From: Maea johnstoni
Lineage: Eukaryota; Annelida; Polychaeta; Spionida; Magelonidae
Direction: 5' to 3'
DNA: 64,000 bases
Assembly (NCBI GenBank): GCA_963942565.1
Contig: OZ012687.1
Coordinates: forward strand, 12,333,079-12,397,078
The translations under genes and the position numbers were made by a program. A model generated the notes under the pieces. The model did not search any database. It was not told where the DNA came from and saw only the letters and a program-made list of their open reading frames with translations. Of this stretch, positions 27,901-40,500 are shown in pieces; position 1 is the stretch's first letter; each line of letters starts with the position of its first letter.

Positions 27901-30900
27901 AAATATTTAAATATTTGGCACAGTTACTGCAATATGAAAAATGATTCTAAGTAGTGAATTCTGAAATGAAATGTAAATATCAGGGAAGAGATTGAAAATA
28001 GAGAAGGGCTGGTTTCATATTTAATATTTCATCTCTTCTTACTTGAACAGACTCGCATGGGGTGGTTTCCAGAAACAAAACCAGCTAACAAGTTTTTATT
28101 CAAAAAAATCCCTACCCTAAAGTTTCAGCCTTCCCAACTCCCAATCGACATAAAACATGCATAAAACACACATTTTTGACCAAAAAAATAATGCAAAAAA
28201 GGTTTTTACCGATCTACCTACCCTTTTCTTTTCAGACCTTTACAGGAAACAAACTATATTTTTTCTTGGCCTAATCAACACTAAGAGTATGCCATACACC
28301 AGTAAAATATCAGAATGAAAGTAATAGCTTGAATTTACAAATAGTCTCCATAAGTTGGGTTAAGGCTACAAAGATACCACCATTATAGATCATTAGGCAA
28401 TTTTATGGCACTACAGGCATTAGCCTGCCTCCCAGGCCATTTTTAAAAGTCCTCCCTTGTGGATAGATGGCACTGCCATATATTAGAAGGTCAGTTGGAT
28501 CTATTCACACTAATCTCCCTCGTGTGGCAATTGTGTGAACTAAATGGCCAACAGTAGGCCACAAGTCCCTATCTAGTATAGGTGCAGGCATTTATATATA
28601 ATGAAGTAAAATCAGAATAGAGCCTGGTATTCACACTAATCTAATCCTGTGGCAATTGTGTGAACTGAATGCCCAACAGTAGGCCACAAGTCCCTTTCTA
28701 GTAAAGGTGCAGGCATTTATATATAATAAAGTAAAATCAGAATAGAGCCTTGTAGCTAGGCTATACAGGCATGAATGGGTCAATGCCACCTCTAACTTGT
28801 AAATGAACCTATATCTGTCAGAGCGTTTAGTACTGACATTGAGTGAGACTGAATTTGTCACTATGTACAGGAATGATTGATGAGGAAACTGATGACCTTT
28901 TTCTAAACTAAACTCAATTGCAGAAAGCACATGGCACACTAGAGCTCAACAGTAACTCTGCAAGTGTAACTGCCTATATGAGCCCTCAAGTAAAAGGGCT
29001 GTGTTATATTTTAGTCCACTTTAATGTCCTACCATACACTACTCAATTGCAGAACGCACACAGCACACACAGTAACTCTGAAAGTTAAACTGCCTAGCCC
29101 TCAAGTAAAAGGGCTCAATGTTATATTTCAGTCTACTTGTCCTGTAGGTTAGGTAAAATCTAATCACCATAACTCAGTTCCAGATTGCACACAGCACTTC
29201 AGGGCTCAACATTCAACTCCAAGTTGTTGATGTCCAATCCAGTCGAAGCAATGGTTACATATGAATACAGGGTGAAAATCTAGGCAGCCATTAAGTTATG
29301 ATTATATATAATTATAAGTCCACCAGCCCTGTAGGGTAAATAAGCCTCTGAATCATGGTTCAGTTCCAGTGTACCTAACCTACTTCCAAATTTGCTATGG
29401 TTACTGTTTTCCAAAGCACAAGGACACACAGATTTTTGAAAACCATATAAACCCTGTCATGTTGGTATGCATTGAAAAGCTCTTGCTGAGTACTCTCGGA
29501 TGAGTACCCATGTGCCAAGGTTTCTGTCATTTTAAAGTTTTTTTCACATCATTTTGTATTGGCCAAATTAGCCACCAGCAACATAAATGATAAAATATAG
29601 GGCTGAATATTGAAGCCTTTAATTGACCCTGCTTGAGGTTTATGCTTGGAAGCAAGACAAGGATATTATTAGTTATCCCCCTTGTAAAAAAGGGATACGG
29701 CCTGGTATCTGCGTGAAGCCAGCCGTATCGCACGAGGCCGGAGGCCGAGTGTGATACGACTGGCTAAACGCAGATACCAGGCCGTATCCCTTTTTTACAA
29801 GGAGGATAACGAATTTATCATCAGCTGATGTCCGCCATTTTCTTTTTCGTCGTCAAGGGTTCAAAACGAGGCTGTGACCTGTAAACTTGAGGTCAAACCC
29901 ATAGTTGCCATGGCGAAGTGGGATAAAACACTGAGAGTGAGGATAAAACACTTATCCGGATCCTAGCATTGACATTTAATGAAAAGCAATGAAATACAAT
30001 CCAGTACCCAACAGCAATTGACCAATCAGCTGCGAGTATCACAGTGGAGCTGATGATAATATTAGTTATCCTACTTGTAAAAAAGGGATACTACCTGGTA
30101 TCTGCGTGAAGCCGATCGTATCGCACGAGGCCTGAGGCCGAGTGCGATACGGCTGGCTGAACGGAGATACCAGGCCGTATCCCTTTTTTACAAGGAGGAT
30201 AACGAATTTATCATCAGTCCCCCCCCCCCCCCCCCACACACACACGCCTCCCAGCATAGTTGTATTGTTGGCAATGGGCAAATTTCACAATGGGACCTAA
30301 TGGGTAAAATTAACATTATGCAGAGTTGAGGCAAAAAGTACGTTCATCAATACACAACTTAGTGCTCCAAAGGGGTTTGCCAAGTTTGGATGGCAAATTC
30401 GAGCGATCAAACTCAAGTCCGACAGGCTATATAGTAGCAACGGAGATTTTCGTCCGACCTGACGCCGACCAAACGGCAATTATTTCTCATATGTATGTGC
30501 AACATACCAACCTAAATCCATCTTAATTACTTTCTGCCATCTTTATTTCCATGTATACACCATGTTGGCAGATTAACATGCGCAAATAGTGTTTTAAACG
30601 CCAAAAGAATCGAGTCAGGCGGCGATGTAAAGAGGAATGTCCGCCATTTTATTTTTCGTCGTCAAGGGTTCAAAACGAGGCCGTGACCTGTAAACTTGAG
30701 GTCAAACCCATAGTTGCCATGGCGAAGTGGGATAAAACATTGAGAGTGGGGATAAAACACTTATCCGGATCCTAACATTGCCATTTAATGAGAAGCAATG
30801 AAATACAGTCCAGTACCCAACAACAATTGACCAATCAGCTGCGAGTATCACAGTAGAGCTGATGATAAACACATGTATGTTGCTTTGTGTCAAATTTCTA

Positions 30901-31492
30901 GCATTTAGTGGAAACACGATAAAGGTATGGCTAGGGAGGGGGATGACTAATGGCGGACCTGATGGCCTTTTCAGCCCATATTAACCTCCCTAACCCGCCA
31001 CACGCCACACGGGTATCCCCCCTGATCAATCATGGCCCTGTCACAATGATTCTCTTTACAGGCATGCAGCACACACACGCTCATGACGACTGGCCACCGA
31101 AAAACCACTTGATACCTCACCCACTGCTGCTACACAAACAAACACTTCCACCAGGAGCAGAACTGGGGACTGATGAAGCCTAAACATTAGCAGCCGGATT
31201 GACACCAATGCTTGACCAGTGTTAAGAATATTTATTACTATGTCTGTAACAAATAAAGTCGTATTGTAAGTTCTCCAGACAAAGTGTGAATTAATTGCAA
31301 GGGCGAACAATTGTTATATTTCTAAGATCAATATCAATAAGACAGAGACGTGAAGTATTGACTTGCTCACTGAAAAAGGTACCGTTAACTGTAATATAAT
31401 TTTTTGCCAAGTATACCTAATTTAAAGACTTTGAATTCTCTATCTCATCCTCCTAATCTTAACCTCTCTGTCTGTATGTCTCCCTTTCTCTG

Positions 31493-31565
<73 letters not shown>

Positions 31566-34500
31566 TCTCTAAATGTCCTCTCTCTCCCCCCCCCTCTCTC
31601 TCCCCCTCCCCCTCTCTCTCTCATTCTCTCTCTCTCCACCCCCTCTCTCTCTCATTCTCTCTCTTCCCCCCCTCTCTCTCTCCCCCCCTCCTCTCTCTCT
31701 CATTCTCTCTCTCTCTACCTCTCTCTTTCTCTCTCTCTCTCTCTGTCTCTCTCTCTCTCTCTCATTCTCTCTCTCTCTCTCATTCTCTCTCTCTCTACCT
31801 CTCTCTTTCTCTCTCTCTCTCTGTCTGTCTCTCTCTCTCTCTCTCATTCTCTCTCTCTCTCTCATTCTCTCTCTCTCATCTCTATCTTTTGTGGCCCCCA
31901 TCCTATGCCATCAGCTGCGTGTTTGATTTCACTTGCCCTCTGTGAACCTGGCATGCTTTATAAACCTGCCGTGAAGACCTCCCAACTTAACTGTATCTGT
32001 TTTCGCTCTCTCCCCTGGTGCCCGGTGGCACCCCTGCTGCCAAAAGCACTCTCGCATATTTCACATCGGTCGCTGATCCTCACCTTCACAGAGAAATGCT
32101 CCACAGGGCAGAGCTTGATGACACGATGGATGCCGGACATCTCGCCTTTCCTATAACACCTTTCGGCATCGGAATAATGGCTATAGCAACCACATGGCTG
32201 CAGGAGACAGTTGTAGAAACTACGCACTATGACCTCTCACTTTGGAATGAGATCATGATCCTGCCCCCAAGTAAAGGGTATCTTGATATCTATGTATATG
32301 GACCAAATGGTTAGGCCTAAAAAAAGTTGTTTGTTTCCTGTAACCCTACCCTAACAAGTTTTTATTCAAAAAAATTCTTACCCCAAAGTTTTTTTTTGCC
32401 CTCCCAACTCCCAATTATTGTAAAACATGCAAAAAACACACATTTTTGACCAAAAAAATAATGCAAAAAAGAATTCTTTTACCGACCTACCTACCCTATT
32501 TTTTTCGGACGGTTACAGGACACATACAATTTCTTTTTTTAGCATTGAAAATACTGAGCTGGTACCAAGGGTCTTTGTCATGATCATGATCCTGCCCCCA
32601 AGAAAAGGGTATCTTGATATCTATGTATATGGACTAAATGGTTATCAGCATTGAAAATACTTAGCTGGTACCAAGGGTCTTGGCCTGCTGAATGAAATAA
32701 TCAAAGTAGAATATTAAAAGGCCATTTTGAAATTTGGCAATCGGCTGTATTGTTTGAAACTATAGCACAATATCAATCACCTTTATGGACTCCAGCTTAA
32801 AGGACAAATGCACCATCAGAAAGATTTAGGTTCAAAATGATCTTTTACATGTCACCTTTTGAATAAGACCTCCCCCAAACTTGTCCTCTTCAGCACTACT
32901 CAGTTATAGCATACAGAAGTTCAGCAAGCACCAGTCCTGAGGCAGCTATACAGGGCCTCCATGCATCCCAAGATGCACTCTGTTTTTGACACCTTCTTAG
33001 CACCAGCCTGTGTCACTAGTGCTTAAGAGATAGCAGTAGCAGGGTAGTCTGGCTTTCCCTTTCTTGCTAATTTTTATTCTTGGCTCATCCCTGATCACAA
33101 TTTTTGGAAGCAAATAAAACTTCAAGAAGTAAAACTTACATAGTATGGCAGAATTGAGCTATTCAGGAATTTGGAGGAATGGAAATATCGGACTCACCTA
33201 GGGAACTTCTCCCATAGACCCACATGATCCTTTACTCAATGGTGCCAGGTTCTTTACTCAAAGATAGCATCTTGATAACAGGAAGTGAAGGAATACACAT
33301 ACTAATATGTCCTACACTATTCCCATGAGTAACTGCTAACTGACACAAGTGTTGCAATTTCCTGTAAGTGATTAGCACAAACTGATTTCATAGCAATTAG
33401 GAAGTAATGGTTTCTACCCAACAATAAGCTACAAATCAAAGACAAGCCACATAGTACAACTTCCAAGGATTGTTGGAATATACAATAGGAAATTGAAGAA
33501 GTTCAATCTTTGGGAATTGTGACAACTTATTGAAAGCCAGTAATGAAAATCTAAGCAGGAAAGGGGAGCCCAGCCCCCTATTACTGCTATCTCTTAAGCA
33601 CTAGTGACACAGGCTGGTGCTTAGAAGGTGTCAAAAACAGAGTGCATCTTGGGATGCATGGAGGCCCTGTATAGCTGCCTCAGGCCTGTTGCTTGCTGAA
33701 CTTCTGTAAGCTATAACTGAGAAGTGCTGAAGAGGACAGGTTCAGGGGAGGTCTTATTTGAAAGGTGACATGTATAAGCTCATTTTGAACCTAAATCATT
33801 CTGATGGTGCATTTGCCCTTTAATTGACATCAAACATCAAATGTTTTTGCGGCTTTGCCTAAAATAATGCAGTACCTTTACACAGCATCTAAAATTGGCT
33901 TGTACATGTTACAAATACTTTACCCTACATGTTTTGTTTTTTCGAGTTTACTATATGATCTGATATCTACTAGATATCTTAAATCATACAAAGTATACCC
34001 TACATTGTATTGTTCATTGTACAGTAACACCATGAAAATCCATGCTATAGGTGTTTTTGTGGATGTCCAATTATACATTTCACATGTTTAATAACTCTTT
34101 CTACAAAATACACAATACATACCCTACATAGTAATTGGCATAACACAGTAACACATACCATAACAATGATCCGAACCCAGTGTTTTGTTGTTATGAGAGT
34201 ACAGTATGTTTTTTTTGTTGTAAAAGTATAGCATGATATTTTGGTACAATAACACAATACATACCCTACATTGTACTGGGCATAGCGCAGTACCACCATG
34301 ATAATCTGTGCTCAGTGTTTTTTTAGTTGTGAGAGTATAGCTTGATATTCTGGTACAATAACACAATATACATACCCTACATTGTACTGGGCATAGCGCA
34401 GTACCACCATGATAATCCCTGCTCAGTGTTTTGTTGTTGTGAGAGTATAGCATGATATTCTGGTACAATAACACGATACATACCCTACATTGTACTGGGC

Positions 34501-37500
34501 ATATCGCAGTACCACCATGATAATCCACACTCAGTATTGTGTTGTTGTGCAGTGCTGGCTGCTGCTGTGTTTATCTGAGGAGAGGGCTCTGATGAGTGGT
34601 ATACTGAGAAAGAGGGAGAGGGTAGTGCAGACCGAGCGAGCACCTAATGCCGAACCCAGCTGGTTATCACAGACGGTTAGCTGTAGATGTTACTGTATCC
34701 CGGCTCCCCTCTTTGACTATAACCAGGGCCGACAACATCAAGGTATTTCTGGGAAGTGCTGCAGAAACACATGGTGGACCACTGTGGAGCCTCAACAGCT
34801 CTCCACTACGGGGAACTCGCACAGATATCAGGATGGGAGAAAAGAGATTTCATCTCACCGGCCGCAACGTTTCACTCTTCACTAGAGGTACTTAAACTCC
34901 TACAACCATATAAAAAGTTGCACTCATGGGGAGAAAACTGTCAAGCATAAAAGCAAGAACTAGAAAGGCTTAGGGCTCATGCCAAACTTTATTATCTGTA
35001 TTAGAGAAGTCATGTTGGTCTAGTTGTTAGGACGCACGCCTTCAGCACTGACGATCAATCCGGATTCAATTCCCGGTGAGGGCGTGGAAAAAGAAAATTT
35101 ATTTCCTTGCTGCTTTCCAGTGCTTCGGAGGACACTTTAAGCCATCGGTCCAGTCGGCCAAGAGCCTTAGTAGCTTGTGTTTCTTTCAATTGATATACCA
35201 ACTTAAAATAAAGAATACATATACATTTTTTTAAATTTGTATATGTGTGAATGCCCCATCAGATATTACAGAATATCTCTGCTTGGTTGTCTGAATCCTG
35301 TTGGCTGAGCACTTCTGCTGACAGTCTTAAACTTTTAAGGGATCTTCTACTTCTGATGCCCTGCTATCCAAGACGCCACACATCACAGGGAATCAGACCA
35401 ACATTGTCAGTATTTCTCTGGGTATGAATGGATAAACCTCACAGTAAAACATCCCGGATTTAACCACAAAGGTATATCAGCCAATTCATAATCCCAGAGT
35501 AATATTCTAGCCAGTGCTCACATATCCTTCTCAAATAACTGATTGCTTCCCAGCATATGTACAGACAACACCTAATTGACAATGATGCCATCTATTAGAA
35601 AACTATGGTACTACATAAGATGGTAAAGGCAAAAAAGATGAGCAGAAGGTGTATGTGAGTGAGAGTGTGTGTGTATGTTTTTGTTTTCAAATGTATCTGA
35701 ATGCATATTAGTGAACCAGTTAAATGAGAATCTCCATACAGTTATTACCTCTGAAAATTAACCACTTTTTAAACAGATTTTTGAATTGTTATATGCAGAA
35801 ATTGTTGCACAGACATATGCATTTTAGCTATCCAAAGAGAGTGACTTATTCCAACATATTCCAACACTGGCTCAGTCTTGACAAGCTTTATTGAAGCTTT
35901 ATTGAGGCATTGGTTGCATCCAAGAATAAGGTCTGCCCCAGTCTGCATTGAGCAGCATGTTGAGAGATTCCCCCACACTCCACTGACGTAGTAATTTACG
36001 TTCCTCGTACACACAGCACAGCCTGTGAGATATGAGATGTTAGCATCGGAGGTAAACAAAGTCTAATCTCGGAGGATAGCACTTATAATCAAGGACAACT
36101 GAGTGGGCAGGAAAAGTGTCCAATATCACATTGGGGAGATTGCCCGCAAATAGTTCTATGGTGAAAATAATACCACTCCCATTCCATATGGCCAACCCCA
36201 ATAGCTGAGTGGTCTATCTGGGAGGATAGCACTTATAATCAAGGACAGATGAGTGGGCAGGAAAAGTGTCCAATATCACATTGGGGAGATTGCTGGCAAA
36301 TAGTTCTATGGTGAAAATAATACCACTTCCATTCCATAGTCCTGACCAACCCCAATAGCTGAGTGGTCTAAAGTGTTGCCTCTGACAGCTTATTGTATAC
36401 AGCTGAGTGGCCAGGGAAAGTTTCCAATATCACATTGGGGAGATTGCTGGCAAATAGTTCTATGGTGAAAATAATACCACTTCCATTCCATATGGCCAAC
36501 CCCAATAGCTGAGTGGTCTATCTGGGAGGATAGCACTTATAATCAAGGACAGATGAGTGGGCAGGAAAAGTGTCCAATATCACATTGGGGAGATTGCTGG
36601 CAAATAGTTCTATGGTGAAAATAATACCACTTCCATTCCATAGTCCTGACCAACCCCAATAGCTGAGTGGTCTAAAGTGTTGCCTCTGACAGCTTATTGT
36701 ATACAGCTGAGTGGCCAGGGAAAGTTTCCAATATCACATTGGGGAGATTGCTGGCAAATAGTTCTATGGTGAAAATAATACCACTTCCATTCCATAGTCC
36801 TGACCAACCCCAATGGCTGAGTGGTCTAAAGTGTTGCCTCTGACAGCTTATTGTATACAGCTGAGTGGCCAGGAAAAGTGTCCAATATTACATTGCATGG
36901 GAGATTGCCGGCAAATAGTTCTATGGCGAAAATGATACCACTCCCATTCCATCCCAGGACCAACCCCAATAGCTGAGTGGTCTAATGTGTTGCCTCTGAT
37001 GGCTTGTTGTCTCTCAGTCTCTAACCACTACATCCCAGCTTAAGAATGCGCCTCAGAGCATGTGAGAAAGTTGCCAGTAACTTGAGTTCCTTTGTGGTCT
37101 TGTCAAGGACTACAGTTTTCTCCACTATTCATAAATGGCTAGTGGCAACTTTTTTTTTTTTTAATCCTTTTTTATTTTCCTCCTCCATAAAGACGCCAAA
37201 ATACAGGGTACAAAATGGATGCCTTCAAGGCATGAGTAAATATAGTATACAGTGTTACAAAATATATTATGGTCTGTTTGCATAGACATTGGATAATAAA
37301 GAATATTGCTTTTCAAACATTTTCCCTTTTCCTTTTACATAATGTCTGTATTCTTCAAGGAAATAGAAGTTTCTGACATCATTTTTGATACTAGTAGCAA
37401 CTTGGCTTTAATATGGCAACCTAGATAATGAATATAATTCTGAATTTCCATTGTGTCCATTATTTATAAACTCAGGAAAGGCATAGGCCAACAAAGATGA

Positions 37501-40500
37501 ACGTAGGGAATGTATAGAAAACTAAGAGGAAATGGAAGTGCACAAGATTGCCTGGTAAATGGGAAGGTTTCCTTGACTTAAAGGGCACACTCTTCACTGG
37601 TGAGTGGACCACCAAAGCACAGCTTATCTTGGCCACTCAAGCTCAACTGGCCAGAGACCAACCCGGTGCAGGGAAGGCCTCTGGTGGCCGATTTCGGATC
37701 CCCTTTAAAAAGGGTAAAGGATCCGGAGGAGGTCAGGCCAGGAAAGGTCTACCCTGTGTAGACCTAGAAAGGATGAGTTTAAGGGCTAAGGTCAGCATAT
37801 AATGTAAACCAACGTGTGCATTCTATTGTTGGAGGTGTTAGTCTTTCAATTCAAATTAGTAGGACTTGAAAGAGTGAGTATAGGAGACATTCAGAATATG
37901 CAAGCTCTCTGTGAAAGAGCTTAGCCTGATTGATATCCAGGAATCACACATAAGAGAAGGCAGAGTCTCTACCTTACACAATATTCCTATGTTTACACTT
38001 ATGGCTGGGGCGTTTGATATCCAGGAATCACACATAAGAGAAGGCAGAGTCTCTACCTTACACAATATTCCTATGTTTACACTTATGGCTGGGGGGATTG
38101 ATATCCAGGAATCACACATAAGAGAAGGCAGAGTCTCTACCTTACACAATATTCCTATGTTTACACTTATGGCTGGGGGGATTGATATCCAGGAATCACA
38201 CATAAGAGAAGGCAGAGTCTCTACCTTACACAATATTCCTATGTTTACACTTATGGCTGGGGGGATTGATATCCAGGAATCACACATAAGAGAAGGCAGA
38301 GTCTCTACCTTACACAATATTCCTATGTTTACACTGATGGATGGGGCGATTGATATCCAGGAATCACACATAAGAGAAGGCAGAGTCTCTACCTTACACA
38401 ATATTCCTATGTTTACACTTATGGCTGGGGCGATTGATATCCAGGAATCACACATAAGAGAAGGCAGAGTCTCTACCTTACACAATATTCCTATGTTTAC
38501 ACTTATGGCTGGGGCGATTGATATCCAGGAATCACACATAATAGAAGGCAGAGTCTCTACCTTACACAATATTCCTATGTTTACACTTATGGCTGGGGGG
38601 ATTGATATCCAGGAATCACACATAAGAGAAGGCAGAGTCTCTACCTTACACAATATTCCTATGTTTACACTTATGGCTGGGGCGATTGATATCCAGGAAT
38701 CACACATAAGAGAAGGCAGAGTCTCTACCTTACACAATATTCCTATGTTTACACTTATGGCTGGGGCGATTGATATCCAGGAATCACACATAAGAGAAGG
38801 CAGAGTCTCTACCTTACACAATATTCCTATGTTTACACTTATGGCTGGGGGGATTGATATCCAGGAATCACACATAAGAGAAGGCAGAGTCTCTACCTTA
38901 CACAATATTCCTATGTTTACACTTATGGCTGGGGCGTGAAGTGTGAACATGGCGGGCATATTGCTGAGTGGTTAGGGGCAGGAAAGTTGAGCCGACTTCG
39001 CGTCACGTCAGAGTAGCTTCCTCTGGTGCCAAATGTTTCTGTGAGGACTGCAGCTCTGGCGTACGTGTGCCTGGTATTTCAATGATCCCATGTTGTGATA
39101 TAGATCTTGTGTAATGGAGGGATTCCCGCTCTCAGAGAGACTAGGCAGCAGCCAACATGCCCGGTGAGATATGGGATCATGACAGGAAATAGTCACATAG
39201 GACATTTTGAAAGTCACTAAATACAACTTTCAACTCTCAGATGCACGCTAAACTTCCTATGTTAAGCTGGAAGCCAGTGTATCATTTACTTCCTTATCTA
39301 AATATCTCACTTCTATGTAGTCATTTCCATTAAAACTGCTTTAATACTCAGTTTTCTTATACGAGGAGAAATCTGGGAGGCTGTCTCATTTTGTGTAACA
39401 GCCCCTCTGATAGCTTTAATTGATTTGACCCAGATAGATAAACCACCGCCTAGAGTATTGAGGGGGGCTACTAAGCAGGAAACACAGCCACGGCACAGTG
39501 TAGCACCGTTGCCGCCACTCCGCATCCTGGGTCCCCTACTGTACTCTATGTGCACATTTCCTGTAATGATTGGTTGGATTTTCATTTATCATCACTATAT
39601 CAGGAGAGTTGTGGTTTGGGTTTTGACCAACCAACATTTCTCTTTTAAATGTTTTCCGAAAATTGCTTTGATGAAGATGCTACCAAATTACTCTTGGCAT
39701 TTTGGGTGAATGAGGGTTAAAAGTATAGTACATTGTCACAAAAAGGCTATTTAGTGCCATAAAATGTTACCAAAAAGTGGTCCTTTGTCATTTTGGAGAA
39801 CAATAACAAAGCATAATTATGCTGGGTGAAAAAAAGAAAAAGAGGGGGAGTGAGAGCAGAGCCTTCCAATCTAAAGAGAACCAAGGAATCTTTTAGATGC
39901 AGGGTATCCATAGACAGATCCACATTTCCCCCATCTTTTATAAGGCGAGCAGTTTGCCACAGCAGCTTAGGGTTCCCGATAGGTGCCAACTCCTATATTA
40001 CACCATTGAACAATAGGGTCTGCCCCATGTGGGGGTGATAAAAACATGATTGGGTTAATGGTGGTGGACCTAGTACACTAACTTCCTGATAACCCCAGGT
40101 CACTGGCAACTTCCTCACATACCTTCAGTTTGATTCGAACCTTGGGCCTAAAGCACTGATGAGAGACAGCAGACTTAGTGACGTACAGTAAGAAGTCTAA
40201 ATGCAATACTATGACTCAGGGTCTTAGCCAGGATTTAGAAACTGGGTGCCCAAAATTGGCAATTGTAAAATTTTGGGGCATCCAAGTTTTCAAGGGAAAT
40301 CATAATATACTCAGATTACAACCATAGACATGTATCTAATTATTCAAGTAAGGTATAATATCAATATACAATGCCATGGGAATTATATGGAGGTGAAAAT
40401 AATTCAATTATATTCTTAAAATTAACATTTCAAAAAATTCCTAATACAACAGATTTGGGTGTGCCGAAGGGTGTTTTTTGAGGATTTGGGTGTCAAAATG

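Noticed and set aside
31404-32156. 250-codon Ser/Leu-rich ORF and Arg/Glu-rich ORFs on the other strand
   Set aside because: Pure consequence of the CT-rich tract; no non-repetitive coding sequence.
34124-34528. 134-codon minus ORF with Cys-rich repeats ([11 protein letters not shown])
   Set aside because: Lies entirely in the ~110-bp minisatellite; the repeat explains the pattern.
35007-35080. tRNA gene on the plus strand
   Set aside because: Promoter boxes only; the 3' part is SINE body and an A-rich tail.
37548-37802. 84-codon ORF with a Gly/Lys-rich stretch, considered as a mobile-element coding fragment
   Set aside because: No recognisable motif or adjoining element; left as unassigned sequence.
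37932-38939. CRISPR array
   Set aside because: The units are contiguous 84-bp repeats without unique spacers, in an animal gene region with introns.
37856-38959. Long ORFs (342 and 367 codons) on both strands with 28-residue repeats
   Set aside because: They arise from a stop-free 84-bp tandem unit; both strands are open equally, and there is no splice or start context or domain.
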